Source of the DNA: Aselliscus stoliczkanus
Lineage: Eukaryota; Chordata; Mammalia; Chiroptera; Hipposideridae
Direction of reading: 5' to 3'
Assembly (NCBI GenBank): GCA_033961575.1
Contig: CM066732.1
Span: 52,233,001-52,297,000, forward strand
DNA: 64,000 nucleotides
Of the stretch, positions 44,395 through 54,713 are shown piece by piece (the stretch's first letter is position 1; every line of letters starts with the position of its first letter). The position numbers and the translations under genes were made by a program. Under the pieces are notes generated by a model. That model was not told the DNA's origin and did no database searches. It saw only the letters and a program-made list of their open reading frames with translations.

Positions 44395-45525
44395 TTTGAA
44401 AAGAAAAAATTCCACTGCCATCATTCACTTTCTGGGTGACCTTGCTGTCCCCAAGTCTCCCTGGAATGTAGAAAGGATCTGCAACCTTCTGTGTGTGAAT
44501 GAAGGCCTCGCAGGCCCGAGAGCGTTTTGCCCATGTTGGTCTCTGAACTCTGCAGAGCAGGCAGAAACACCCTGCACTTCGTTTGGTCCCCCTCCCCAAG
44601 AACAGCTTCGATGGAGCACATAAAATAAGCAAACAACAGACACAGCCGGCACTTTTCAGAATGCGGTTTAAAAACTCCCCGATTACATATTTACTCCAAA
44701 CCCGTCGGAAAGTAGATGGCTGTGGGTCTGTAATGAGGGCTGTTTGAAAGCCAAGTGTTCAGCAAATTTGACCAGCAGGCACTTAGGGAGTTCCAACCTC
44801 AAAATTACCAAGTATAGTAATGCGTGCACCAGGAAAACCCTCTCCTGCCCTCTGTACCCACTCCCAGCAAACCACCCTGGGCACATCCACCCACGGGGCC
44901 GATGCAGTCTCTGTGCCCTCTGCAGCCCTCATACCCTGAACACCACAGGCCATGGGTGTCTTGGGCTGGGCCCACCATCGATGGGTGGGTATAGGGACAA
45001 ACAAACGCAAGGAAAGGCAGAGCCTGCAATTCTGAGGGGCTCCTCCAGTGCACTTGCATCAAAGGGAAGTGGTTCTAGCTCCACGCCAGTGAGAACCGAA
45101 GTCCACTTCCTGCTGGGGTCAGGGTGGTGGGACCACCCTGAGAGAGAGGTAGGAGCCGTGGTCTGTACCTTTTTCTTTTTGTCTCTAACTAAGGGGCATG
45201 TCCCTGCACCTCTCTGGATCCCAAAACCTCGGTCAGCAAACGGTGGTCTGTAGAGTTACTCATCGGTTTCCCAACCTGGGACTCTTAAGGCTCTGTGAGG
45301 TATTTGCAGGGTTCCTTCAAGCCACAGAGACACCATGCATTTAGGCAACACAAGATAATATGGCGGCCAGGTCCACTGTGGGCACTTAGCATGGTAGCTG
45401 CAGGTCTGGAGTGCCGATCGGCAGGTACAGATGTTTTCTTTTTCACAAAATTTCAAAATGTATTTTTTTCATTAAAAAAAAATACTATCAATGCCTTACA
45501 AAACGAAACACAATATCGAACACTT
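44395..45525. other. Unassigned unique sequence
   Basis: Plus frame 44744-45253 (169 codons) and minus frame 44207-44632 (141 codons, partly L1) are the longest here. Neither shows a domain or biased codon pattern. 44400-44650 and 44850-45250 are GC-richer. Confidence 0.4.
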
Positions 45526-45529
45526 GCAG

Positions 45530-45725
45530 TGTGCCAGACTCTTTACTAAGTACATTGAGTATATTATTTCATTTAACAACCTTTGCTCATTGGCAATCTT
45601 CCCATTTCATAGATGAGCAAACTGAGGTTTGGAGAGGTCAATCTCTTGCCCAAGGCCCTACAACTGGTGAAATACTGATGATTCTAGCCCAGGTCCGCAC
45701 TCTTTCTACTCGGCTACCTGGCCAC
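45530..45725 (-). repeat. MIR SINE relic, near full length
   Basis: 'ttgcagtgtgccagactctt', 'cccatttcatagatgagcaa', 'actgaggtttggagaggtca' and 'ctttctactcggctacctgg' make this the clearest MIR of the window. The 157-codon frame 45411-45884 reads through it. Confidence 0.85.
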
Positions 45726-46039
45726 CAACCCCATCACCCCCACACAACTACTGGGGGCATCTTGATAAATAGCTATCACACCTTCTCAGTTAAAGACATA
45801 CATACCGTATACATCTTGCATAAATTAAAATGTGACAATGACTTGGTTGTTAATAGATGCTGTTTGATAAAAACATCAGGTTAATGGGAAAAAAATAATA
45901 AAAGAAAAGAAGCTGGTGGACGAATCAGCGGAATCCCACAGCCTTTGTTGGCCCAGGCTGGCTATACCTCCAGTCTCCGAGGGCAGGCTGGGGGGGTCTG
46001 TTTTCAAACAGTAGCTGACCTTAATACCTCTCCAAGGAC

Positions 46040-46515
46040 CACTGTTTTATTTCTAGATTATGTTCAGCGGCTCTTTAAATTGCCAAACGGCTTCTCTTCA
46101 CGTTGCACTAAGTCAAGTAAAAGAAGAAAAAGCAAAATACCATCCTCTCTCTGTGTCCTCAAATGCCAAGCTGAGCTCTGCGCAGGTTTTATGGCCGTTA
46201 TAAACCCTGCACCTCGGGCCCCAACAATGGCAGAGCCTCCGTGTGGCTACACAAACACGGCCGCCATAATAAAGCACGTCGGCTTTGATATTATATTGTA
46301 TCACAAGCATTAAATACACATTAAAGGGATGTTTTAAGGCTCTTTGCAGTAAGTGGCAGATGTTATGAATAATAACCCGCAAAATCCTTCTGCATTCTAA
46401 AAAGGTGTATTCCATAAAGCTTTCCTATAAATCTTTAATAGAGCTGAAACACATTGAGCAGTGATTAGAGGGAATCTCTAATCTTATTAAGCTATTAGAG
46501 ATAACTGGAGCAGGA
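46040..46515. other. Unique AT-rich block, strongest candidate conserved noncoding element
   Basis: Nearly 500 bases with no repeat decay and many homeodomain-like words. It includes the perfect inverted repeat gattagag-ggaat-ctctaatc (46463-46483) followed by tattagag (46493-46500). The mixed CpG-containing left half (46190-46280) grades into AT-rich DNA. Frames of 100-122 codons overlap on opposite strands and are not supported. Confidence 0.4.
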
Positions 46516-46526
46516 TTGGTAGCCTC

Positions 46527-46564
46527 AAAAATAAAATAAAATAAAATAAATAAAATAAAATAAA
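46527..46564. repeat. (AAATA)n simple repeat
   Basis: Seven to eight pentanucleotide units with one shortened unit. Confidence 0.9.
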
Positions 46565-46699
46565 GCAAGCAAATGAACACATTATGGATTAGAAGGACTT
46601 CCTAGTTAAACTTTTAGATGGTTTTTACGGGAGGGAGGAGGGCGAGCCAGGCAAGTCTGTGTGACACACACAAACACACATGCGGTGTAAAACCCAAAC

Positions 46700-46800
46700 T
46701 GCCATAACTCACTGAAATTTATGTAAATGAATATGCATTCCTTTATATGAAAACCGGCAACATCTGTGCTCCATTTAAACAACCTGGTTTAATGGAGTCA
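46700..46800. promoter_or_regulatory. Candidate POU-site cluster
   Basis: atgtaaat (46721-46728, octamer variant) overlaps atgaatatgcat (46727-46738). The latter matches the palindromic POU dimer (MORE) site at 11 of 12 positions. The sequence is unique. Confidence 0.3.
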
Positions 46801-46804
46801 CCAA

Positions 46805-47260
46805 GAGATAAACCACAGGGCACTGGGAGGGGCAAGGGAAGAAATGACCTCATCCACCCTCCCCTCAGAGTATCTCAAAAATCAAATAAAATAAAATACA
46901 GGTTCCAGGCAGACTAAACAGCGTTGAAAATATCGTCCCGGAGGACTCTGGCCTCCCAGGAAGCGTAGGTATTTAAGGAGAGAGACAAGACGCAGCGGCA
47001 ATCAAGTCTGGCTCAATAAAACTTAATTAACCCCTTGGGGTTGCAAGGAAGCTTGTCAGCAGACAGAGAGCGGGAGCCCCCAGTGCCTGGCATCAAGGGG
47101 TGATGTGAGAATGCCAGACCTAAAGGCCCAAGTGACCCTGTGCACACCCACAAGCACACCGTGCACACACGTATTCACACGCACCCCACACTGGGCCACG
47201 CACGGCTCTCACCTAACAGTGGGAGGGTTAGTTAACCTTGAGCCCAGCGTCTCAGAGTTA
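46805..47260. other. Unassigned unique sequence
   Basis: It contains acttaattaa (47021-47030) and short CA-rich patches near 47143-47185. No repeat named. Confidence 0.4.
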
Positions 47261-47264
47261 CACC

Positions 47265-47480
47265 TCTGAGGGCTAGAAAGCACACCTGAATAATCTCATC
47301 CACACCTCCGTCCACTGCAAAGGGTCTCCCAGCCTCCACTTGGATACTTTCAGTGCCAGGAGCTTGTTTTCTCTCATGGTAACCTGCTCCATCTCTGGGT
47401 CAATCTGACGGACAGAAACAGCTCTCCCCTGCACCTGTCTCCTTCTGACCACTTGCCCATAGATCTGTTTTTACTGCAAG
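47265..47480 (-). repeat. L3/CR1-like LINE 3' relic
   Basis: 'cccagcctccacttggatac', 'catggtaacctgctccatct' and 'ccccctgcacctgtctcctt'-type text follow the antisense CR1/L3 order as I remember it. Confidence 0.5.
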
Positions 47481-47589
47481 TTCCTGTGCTCTCTTTTTCT
47501 GGGGGGAGGGGGGATTAAGGAGGAACCAAACCAAATCCAAGAGAAATGCCAAGTGCTGTTTTTCGGGCTTGCTGGATGTCTGGCTGGGT

Positions 47590-47820
47590 GATCAGATGCA
47601 AAGTCCTGCTCTTAAATAGGTATTAGGGGTTGACCAGAAGTTAAGAAGTTTTCAATTTCATGAGAAAGAAAATACATATCCACAGATACATGAAATGTTA
47701 GGTGGAAAGTGTTAACAGTTCCAGGAGCTGAGGGTTGGGGGAAGCCTGGTAGACAATGGGGGTGGGGGGAGAAGGGGCTTCCTGGGAGAGGTGGCATTTG
47801 CTTTTAGGTCAGTGTCTCCC
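47590..47820 (-). repeat. L2 LINE relic
   Basis: 'ggggcttcctgggagaggtg' and 'gcatttgcttttaggtcagt' are the antisense L2 'gaggtgacatttgagct' block. The left part is degenerate. Confidence 0.5.
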
Positions 47821-47824
47821 AAGG

Positions 47825-48428
47825 GATGGTCGGTGTAACTCTGGAGAGGTGGCTGCTGGTTTCAGGTGGAGCACACACTGGTGGGCCTTGGAGAAGGTCA
47901 TGGTGACACAGCAAGTACTCCCTGCTCTCCTAACTTGAGCCTCTGTACACTGCCTGCTTTGGAGCTGGCTGCAGGGAAGCGGCCGGTTTCCGCCTCTGGG
48001 CCCCTGGGCCTCTCCTTTCCCAGCCTGCCCCGTGGAGTGTGTGGGAATGTACAGTTCCCTGGGGCCAGCACATCAAAGGTTTACCGCCCAGCTGCGGGCT
48101 GCTGAAGGAGGAGGACTCTCGGCCCATGGCAATAAAAGTGAGCTAATATTATCCTGCAGCTCTGAGGTTCTCCTGAGCACAGCAGATCTGCAAGCCACAG
48201 CTCACCTGGGCACCTCGGGAGGAGAGGGCGGGGCCCAACTGTGTCCCCTCTGCCCATCTCCACGCACTGGAGATGCCCTCTGCAGCCACTCTGGCAGGGT
48301 GTGCTTCTTGACCAAGGCAACAAAAGGAAGGGTCACGGGTCTCTGTGCCTTATTTCTGTGGCTGCCACGGATGCACTCTGTGGTTTTTGGCGGGCCACGT
48401 GCCTCCTCTGTGCCCAACTTGGCATCAG
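47825..48428. other. Unassigned GC-rich unique sequence
   Basis: The 140-codon plus frame 48032-48454 overlaps 65-80-codon minus frames. No domain is recognised. No CpG-island density. Confidence 0.4.
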
Positions 48429-48429
48429 C

Positions 48430-48530
48430 AGGAGGCAGGGAATTAAGGTGGTAATTAGCTTGAACACCGTGATTAATTCATTGGAGAAAGAGCCCATTCA
48501 GCTTCTCATGCAGCTCTGAAATAGTGAGCT
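48430..48530. promoter_or_regulatory. Short AT-rich candidate regulatory block
   Basis: ggtaattagc (48450-48459) and tgattaattcattg (48470-48483) supply paired homeodomain-like sites in otherwise GC-rich DNA. Confidence 0.25.
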
Positions 48531-48534
48531 TCCA

Positions 48535-49298
48535 GAACGCCCAGCAAGAAGCATTTCTAGGCTGATTCACAGCAGAACCCCTGGCCAAGTCAGGCTCTTC
48601 TTTTTTTTCCTCCCCACTGCCGCCCATCTCTCCACATACTGAGTGACAGCTTGACTGTTTTAGAGCCTGGGGGATCAACTTCCTTCCTTTTGTTCTGCTT
48701 CTCAGCTTTTCAGCACAGGGGTCTGAGCCTATCTTCCTTCTCCTGCCTCCTGCTTGACCCTCTAAGTCTCTAAATTCCTCCCATTGTTCAGGGAGAAAGC
48801 ACAGCTCTTACGATCAGGCCCCGCCCAGCCCAAGAACCAGTGCCTTAAAAGCTCCAGCTCTCACCAAGAGAGAGAGTGGCATGTGCGGGGAGGCCCACAG
48901 CCCACCACCAACTGCAACTGTCGTACCACAAACCTTCACCTGGTCCAACAAGTAGACAGCACTTGGATTTCTGGCCTATCTTGACTAATCGTCCCGGAGA
49001 CTTCCTACAGCCAGTGTGTCCCCGGGCACTTCTGTGGTCACCTTGTAGTAGGGAAAATTTTGGTTTTGTAAATGAATCCATTTTGATCAAGCACAAAGAC
49101 CCGCACCCCACCAAGCAACTAGAGCAGCTCTGTCCCTCCCACAAGGTGACACTGTCCCACTGGCATTTCTTATAATAAGGAGGAGAATATAAGTTATATG
49201 AGAACATTCTAATCCTGCCACCCTCTTAGCCCTTTGCAAGCCGTCTGATATAAGGAGTTACTTCCTCTTTACAAATATGTTCTATTTCCAGGTAACCA
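48535..49298. other. Unassigned unique sequence
   Basis: Minus frame 48845-49207 (120 codons) and plus 48876-49175 (99 codons) mirror each other. Neither resembles a known protein. Confidence 0.4.
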
Positions 49299-49299
49299 T

Positions 49300-49425
49300 C
49301 TCTAACGGGTGGGGGATCTCGGACACGTCACTTGTCCCATCAGAGCCTTGGTTTCCTCATCTGTGAAGTGAGTTGATTAAATTAGCAAAGGCCACAGTAT
49401 CTATGTTACAGCGACCCGGGAGGTT
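49300..49425 (+). repeat. MIR SINE relic
   Basis: 'gacacgtcacttgtcccatc', 'agagccttggtttcctcatc' and 'tgtgaagtgagttgattaaa' are the sense core. Confidence 0.7.
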
Positions 49426-49551
49426 TCGTGTCATCATTCAGTGCATTGTCAATTTCCCCAAGGCTCTAAAACACACTCACCTTCACACATTCTCAGGAAA
49501 GTAAATGAGTCTCTGTTTCCCAGGTTTCTTAATGGGGAGGGGCCGATTCAA

Positions 49552-49650
49552 TCTGACCAGGTTCTGGGTCATTAGGACAATCTTTCTGTATGATTCTTGT
49601 ACGACTCAGTGCCTGTGTTTGAGTTTATGATTGCATCAGCATGAAGAAAT
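49552..49650 (+). repeat. Diverged local duplicate, copy 1
   Basis: About 97 bases align with 50817-50915 at roughly 85% identity by eye, mostly transitions, with a 3-base and a 2-base indel ('gggtcattaggacaatcttt' against 'ggatcattaggacaaccttt'). I cannot assign it to a named family. Confidence 0.6.
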
Positions 49651-50029
49651 AGGAGGAGTTTAGGGACCCCCATACCCTATTCATCCGGCCCCAACGCGGC
49701 TTCTGACTCGGGCTAGGGGAGTTTGCAGATAACGTCCGTGAAGCCTTTCCTCTAACTGGCCCATCCCGGATGGAGCGGTCTTTGGATTTCTCCCAAGTTT
49801 AACTGCTCCATAGACACAGGAGAACAAATGGAATGATGGCGCCCCTCTTAGAGTGAGACCCTTCTCTGACCCTCAGAAGGCTTCCTGAACAGCCCCCACC
49901 TGCCCAGCTGAATGCCAGGACTGTGTGCACCCACAGTGCCCAGAGAATCACAGTGGGCTCAACGGAGAAAGTGGTGAGTACGCAGAGTGATGGAGGAGGA
50001 GGGGCAAAGAACCCTGGCCAGTGGCCCTA

Positions 50030-50170
50030 ACGCCTTCCTGCTACTTGGCTGTGGTCAGTGGTTAAGGCCTCTGGCTTTCACATTTCCGATCTGTAAAACT
50101 AGGGTTAATAATTAACACCGCCTGCCTCAGTGGTATCTCCAGGGATGGACTTAGTAAGTGCTTAGTAAGT
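50030..50170 (+). repeat. MIR SINE relic, 3' half
   Basis: 'aaggcctctggctttcacat', 'gatctgtaaaactagggtta' and 'gacttagtaagtgcttagta' run in MIR order. Confidence 0.6.
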
Positions 50171-50279
50171 TGTGAGGTGGCTGCACATGTAAGGGGTTTT
50201 GTTCTTTGTGAGAGTGGGAGGGACTGAGCCAGCTGGGGTCCCCGCAGCCCCAGAGCCCCCCGAATGGATCAGGCTCCGT

Positions 50280-50520
50280 CAGTAACATGCCAACACATGG
50301 AAAACAATGTGAGCTCGAAAGCTAATAACCAGATCAAAAATGACAGGCGTGAGGAGGGAAGCCAGCCTGGGAAATGTGTTATGAGCAGATCAGAAAGGAG
50401 AAAAGAAATAAAGTCATTAGCTTAATTAAGGGGCAGGAGAGAATGATGAAACACATCTCCAGCAAAACCAAATTAAGCATTTAGAAGATATTAAAAATGC
50501 ATTTGAACTCCACTGGTGAT
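50280..50520. other. Unique AT-rich block, candidate conserved noncoding element
   Basis: It contains the 10-bp palindrome cttaattaag (50421-50430) next to gtcattag, plus aaattaagcatttag (50469-50483). No repeat signature. Confidence 0.35.
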
Positions 50521-50816
50521 ACAGTTCTAATAACGTTTTCTAGGGCTGTAGTCAGCTATCGAGTCAGTCTGCGATCAAGGAAAGCTACCATTTCTCACCG
50601 TCGCTGGTCTCTGCCATCCCCAAACCTCCTAGCTAAAGCTTCCGACTCCCTGTCCTATAGTCCTCTAGCCACTCCCTCCCCCAAAACCCCCTAGGGTCAG
50701 CATGTTACTGACACACAGGTGCAACTTTTGGCAAACCTGGCTGGTGTGTACATATTCTCACCTCAATTCCTTTTAACTGTTGCATTCCCATTTTGAAGAG
50801 ACTCTAAAAGATTTAA

Positions 50817-50915
50817 ACTGATCAGATTTTGGATCATTAGGACAACCTTTCTATATGATTCTTGTCCTATGATTCAGTGCCTATTTGAATTTATGATCAC
50901 ATCAGTATGAAGAAA
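50817..50915 (+). repeat. Diverged local duplicate, copy 2
   Basis: Partner of 49552-49650, in direct orientation about 1.27 kb away. Similarity stops abruptly at both ends. Confidence 0.6.
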
Positions 50916-50934
50916 TTGCAGCAGTATTACTCGT

Positions 50935-51125
50935 AGTAATATGAACAGTAGTCACAGATAGCTAGCATTTATCAAACATCATTCTCTCCTGCTACTACGT
51001 GCTAGGCACTTTTCTAAGCATATAATGTACCTTAACTCACTTAATATTTACTTCTAATGAATTCTTTCAGTATTTTCATTACTATTACACATGAGACAAT
51101 TAAGGTATTAGTATTTCCATTATTG
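50935..51125 (-). repeat. MIR SINE relic
   Basis: 'cgtgctaggcacttttctaa', 'taccttaactcacttaatat' and 'tacacatgagacaattaagg' give the antisense order. Confidence 0.65.
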
Positions 51126-51129
51126 TTGT

Positions 51130-52900
51130 CTTATCATATACATAAGAAAATAGTATGTATAAGTGTCATAGGCTAATGAGAATGGCATCAGGGTATCCTT
51201 AAAATATATCGCATCTCTGACTTTATAGTAATTTAAACAGCAAAACAGTGGGCGCATATGGTAAAATGGACATGACAAGCTCAAAAACCACTGGTGCCAC
51301 AAAAACCAGTCCCATATTCGTATAATCCATCATCAAAACCATCGGCATGTTCTGTTAGCTGTTTTTCCAAAAGATATGCTGAATCCATCTACCTCTGTTC
51401 CGCTCCATGGGATCACCCACTTCCTGACAGACACGGCAGCTCAGAGGGAGACTGATCCTCTGGGAGCCATGGGCGAGGGGCTTGGAGAGCTTCAGGGGAC
51501 TTGCCCTGGGCCTTCATGACTGGCCTGGACTTGGAAGTGTTCTTAGGGGGAATTCCAGGCATGGAAGTCACACGAGACGCGCAGAAGGAGAGCAACAGGC
51601 TTAGGGGAAGGCGAGGGGCTTGGAGCCTCAAAGGACTTCTCAAACTGGATGAAGAGCCCTAAGGGGACTCATGCTCCCAAGAGGCAGAGAGCTAGACTTC
51701 AGGCACGAATGGATCCTGACGCTCAGGTGACATCATGGCCTCTCGCTTTTCCTCTCTCCATCCCACTGCTCTGCCCTCCTGTGCCCCCTTCACTCTCAGG
51801 AGACCCTGTAGACAAGGTAGCCCCGGGCAGCATCAGCTTCATCCTCCTGGCTAAGCAACCAGGGGGCAGACCGCATCTTTGTCAATGGCTCCCAGGGAAC
51901 CTCGAGATCATACCTGAGTCAGCCAACTTGAGTCACGTCTCCATTCCCGAACTGACCCCAGGGCCCAGGGGATGAAATATTCTTCGGACTGAGCCATGGA
52001 TCCCTTTTGAAACTAGATGATGAGATGCCACGTGAAGCGGAGGACCATGCATAAAAAAAGGGGTCATTCCTACAAAAGAAAAGTGAGACAGAGTCACCAA
52101 AAAAGGGGAGGTCAAGGCTGGGCGGCAAAGCAATACATTTCTGTCACGGGAGCCAATCGTGACACAGTAGATCGTTTGAGATTTTTTGAACTCTTGGCCG
52201 GAATTTTTTGAACAGTCTGTGTGCTTGTGTTCTGAAGACTAAGGGAAATGGTGACCATAGTCCCCGGGCGGAGGAGAATTTATGATAAAACACTACCCTG
52301 GCAGAGCAGGCTGTCTGCCCCAGACTCAGCTGAAGCCCAACTTAATTGCTTGTGGTCATGTCTGAACTTCTAACTCTTTAGCCCGAGGACAGGAAAAATT
52401 GCATAGACAACCTGCTTCCTCTCCTGGCCTGCTGAGCCCCTGAGAAAGTTATAACCTTTCTCAGCAGTGATTCCCCAGCTGTAGAGTAGGATGGCAATCC
52501 CTGCCCACTCGGGGCTGCGGCAGAGCTGGAGCAAGCACAGGCTCGGGGCTGCGGGCAAAGTAGCAGCTCCGAAACCTGGCAGCCGGACTTCAGAGTCTTG
52601 ACTTAGTCAACTGAAGGCCTTAGAGAACCTTTCCCCAAACTCTCAAATCTCTGGGCAACATGCTTTCCTGCTTCTGGTGTCAATGAGAACATGAAATTGG
52701 CTTTCTCTCTTGGCATCTGTGCCTCCTGTGAAACCCCTCAAGCCATGATGGCAATGGTAAGACCGGAGGACTCCTGACGTTGGTAGCAAAATCCCAGAGC
52801 GGAGGCCTTAAGTGCGCTGGTTCTGGGGAAAGGCTTGTCTGCACTACACTTGGGTGATGGAGAGGTAAATCAATGCCTGTTCTTGAGGACCTCAGAATCC
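51130..52900. other. Unassigned unique sequence
   Basis: A 16-base phrase ggcgaggggcttggag occurs twice (51472-51487, 51610-51625) in similar contexts. Minus frame 51413-51643 (76 codons) covers both. 52040-52110 is A/G-rich. No family recognised. Confidence 0.35.
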
Positions 52901-52904
52901 GGTA

Positions 52905-52942
52905 AGGGAGGGAGAAAGGAAGAGAGGGGAGAGAGAGAGAGA
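52905..52942. repeat. (GA)n-rich simple repeat
   Basis: Purine-only tract ending in gagagagagagaga. Confidence 0.85.
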
Positions 52943-52966
52943 ATTACAAATAATTACCCTCTAGAA

Positions 52967-53288
52967 TAGGAGTTGGCAAACGAAGGTCCATGGACCAAAT
53001 CTGGCCCACTGCCTGCCTGTTTTGGTATGACGTATGGTTTTTATATTTTTAAATGGTTGAGAAAAAAAATCAAAGGAGGAATAATAATATTTTGTGACAG
53101 GTGAAAATTATGTGAAATTCAGATTTCAGTGTCCATAAATAAAGTTTTATTGGCACATGACCTTGCTCATTCATTTACATATCCTCTATGGCTGCTTTTG
53201 TGTTTCAACACAGCTGAGGAGCAAGGACAGGCAGCATGGTTCCCTGAGCCTAAAATATTCTTACTGCACGTTTGCTGCCCACTGCGGT
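52967..53288. mobile_element. hAT-type nonautonomous DNA transposon (MER-type)
   Basis: It begins 'aggagttggcaaacgaaggt', the inverted-repeat end typical of this relic group, then 'ggaccaaatctggcccactg', 'ataaagttttattggcacat' and 'ctatggctgcttttgtgttt'. No transposase is present. Confidence 0.75.
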
Positions 53289-53289
53289 A

Positions 53290-53655
53290 GAGAGACATAT
53301 TGTGTTCGAATAGAAGAATGGATATGAAGAAGGAGGCCCAAAAGGAGAACCTTTCAATGCGATAGGCACGAGATCTGGGTCTTGAAGACGGGAAGGATTC
53401 TAATAGGAAGAGGGAAGAGGAGAAGCTGTAGACTTAAAGGTTGGTATGCAGTTCCATGCAATCCAGGAAGCCTTCAGGGAGTGCCTCCCACGCTCCCAGC
53501 CTGTGCTCAGGGCTCCTGGACACTGGAGGTGAGGAGAAGGCACAGCCCCTCTCCCCGCTCAAAGGGCAGAAGAGACACACCTATTCCAGTCTGTGTCTAG
53601 GGGCTTGAGGGAGGTAAGACAAGCCTGGACTGTGGAGCCGAGAAGGGTTTCCTTT
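53290..53655. other. Unassigned, possibly degenerate L2
   Basis: 'gatctgggtcttgaagacgg' at 53370-53389 resembles the antisense L2 'ctgagacttgaaggatg' block, but flanking support is poor. Confidence 0.3.
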
Positions 53656-53659
53656 TGGA

Positions 53660-53785
53660 GGGTACCAATCGGTGGCCACGCACTCTCAGCTTCAGGGATG
53701 AGCTTGTGACTCAGGTCTGGCCAGGCAGCTTTTTTCTTCCTCTTGACCACAGCGACGGACATGTGACCTATTAATCACTGGTCTC
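53660..53785. repeat. Old interspersed repeat fragment, family unassigned
   Basis: 'cttcagggatgagcttgtga' and 'ctcaggtctggccaggcagc' match a phrase recurring in mammalian repeats. A related block is at 55765-56005. Confidence 0.4.
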
Positions 53786-53871
53786 ATGGTTCTCAATCCC
53801 AGGGCTTTTTATTGGATTTGCTGGAAAGGAGAGGCTTATTTTTGTTTCAGTCGCTCGGCTGTATAGGAGTA

Positions 53872-54010
53872 ATCCATAAACTTCTGTGGCAGCAATTCGA
53901 GTGCTAATGTCTTCTGGAAAGACCCTCACAGACACACCCAGAAATCATGTTTTACCAACTATCTGGGCACCCCTTAGCCCAGTCAAGCTGACATAAAATT
54001 AACCATCACA
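53872..54010 (-). mobile_element. Ancient LTR-like repeat, 5' part
   Basis: On the minus strand it opens with TGTGATGGTTAATTTTATGT, then 'cagcttgactgggctaaggg', 'gtgcccagatagttggtaaa' and 'tctgggtgtgtctgtgaggg', an LTR 5' end common in mammals. No internal retroviral sequence is attached. Confidence 0.6.
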
Positions 54011-54038
54011 CAGAGCTTCATTTAGGGTGGGAGTTACA

Positions 54039-54097
54039 GAGAGGAAGGAGAGAAAGAGGGAGAGAAGGGGAGGAAAAGGGAGAGGGCCAGGGGGGGT
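54039..54097 (+). repeat. Polypurine (GA/GGA)-rich tract
   Basis: Nearly 60 purines with one pyrimidine-containing break, ending in a G7 run near 54091-54096. It directly follows the LTR relic. Confidence 0.8.
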
Positions 54098-54099
54098 AA

Positions 54100-54555
54100 G
54101 CATTTTAATTTGATGGTATTGTTTGAGCCTGTCTAGTCTTTACAGTTGCATGAACTTGATCCAAAATTCTTTTTGTGTTTAAGTTAATTTGAATTATATT
54201 ATTTATCACTTGCAATAAAATGACACTTAATAAAATAACATAGTCATGAAACCAGTACTTACACTCCAGTCTGATGTCGAAGCCCAGTGCTTACTACAAT
54301 TTAGAGAAGGGACATGTGCTCGGAGCGGTCTGTAAGAGCAGACCTCTAATTCTGCCCATTTGTGAAATTTGGACATATTTGTTCACTTACTACCAAACGT
54401 TTTAGGACCCTGTCCGTTTTCCTTCTGCAGGTGGCCATCTCCGTCAGCTCTTCGGCGGAGCCTCCATGTTTCTAGGTGGATTGCTTTTAGCACAAGCTCT
54501 GCTTCAGCTTCAGCTTCATTGAATCCAGATGCCCAAGTGGCTTAAATGGCTTCAT
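54100..54555. other. Unassigned unique sequence
   Basis: AT-rich left half, no repeat named, no frame of note. Confidence 0.4.
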
Positions 54556-54559
54556 TCCT

Positions 54560-54700
54560 GATATGAATTTGAAAGTGGTTCATTCAAGTGATTCTCAATC
54601 TGCAGACTATCTTAAAATCATTAGAAATACCACATTGGGTGGACCCCAGGATTCTGTCTGTGATGTGGGCATTAAGGGGTATGGAGGGGGGCAGGGTAAA
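54560..54700. mobile_element. Possible hAT (MER5-like) relic
   Basis: 'gtgattctcaatctgcagac', 'taaaatcattagaaatacca' and 'gtggaccccaggattctgtc' follow the MER5 order, but decay is heavy. Confidence 0.4.
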
Positions 54701-54713
54701 TCTTTCTGCCCCC

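Noticed and set aside
44744..45253. 169-codon frame, plus strand
   Set aside because: No domain, no signal peptide pattern, and 75-85-codon frames on the opposite strand occupy the same bases.
45411..45884. 157-codon frame, plus strand
   Set aside because: It reads straight through a well preserved antisense MIR.
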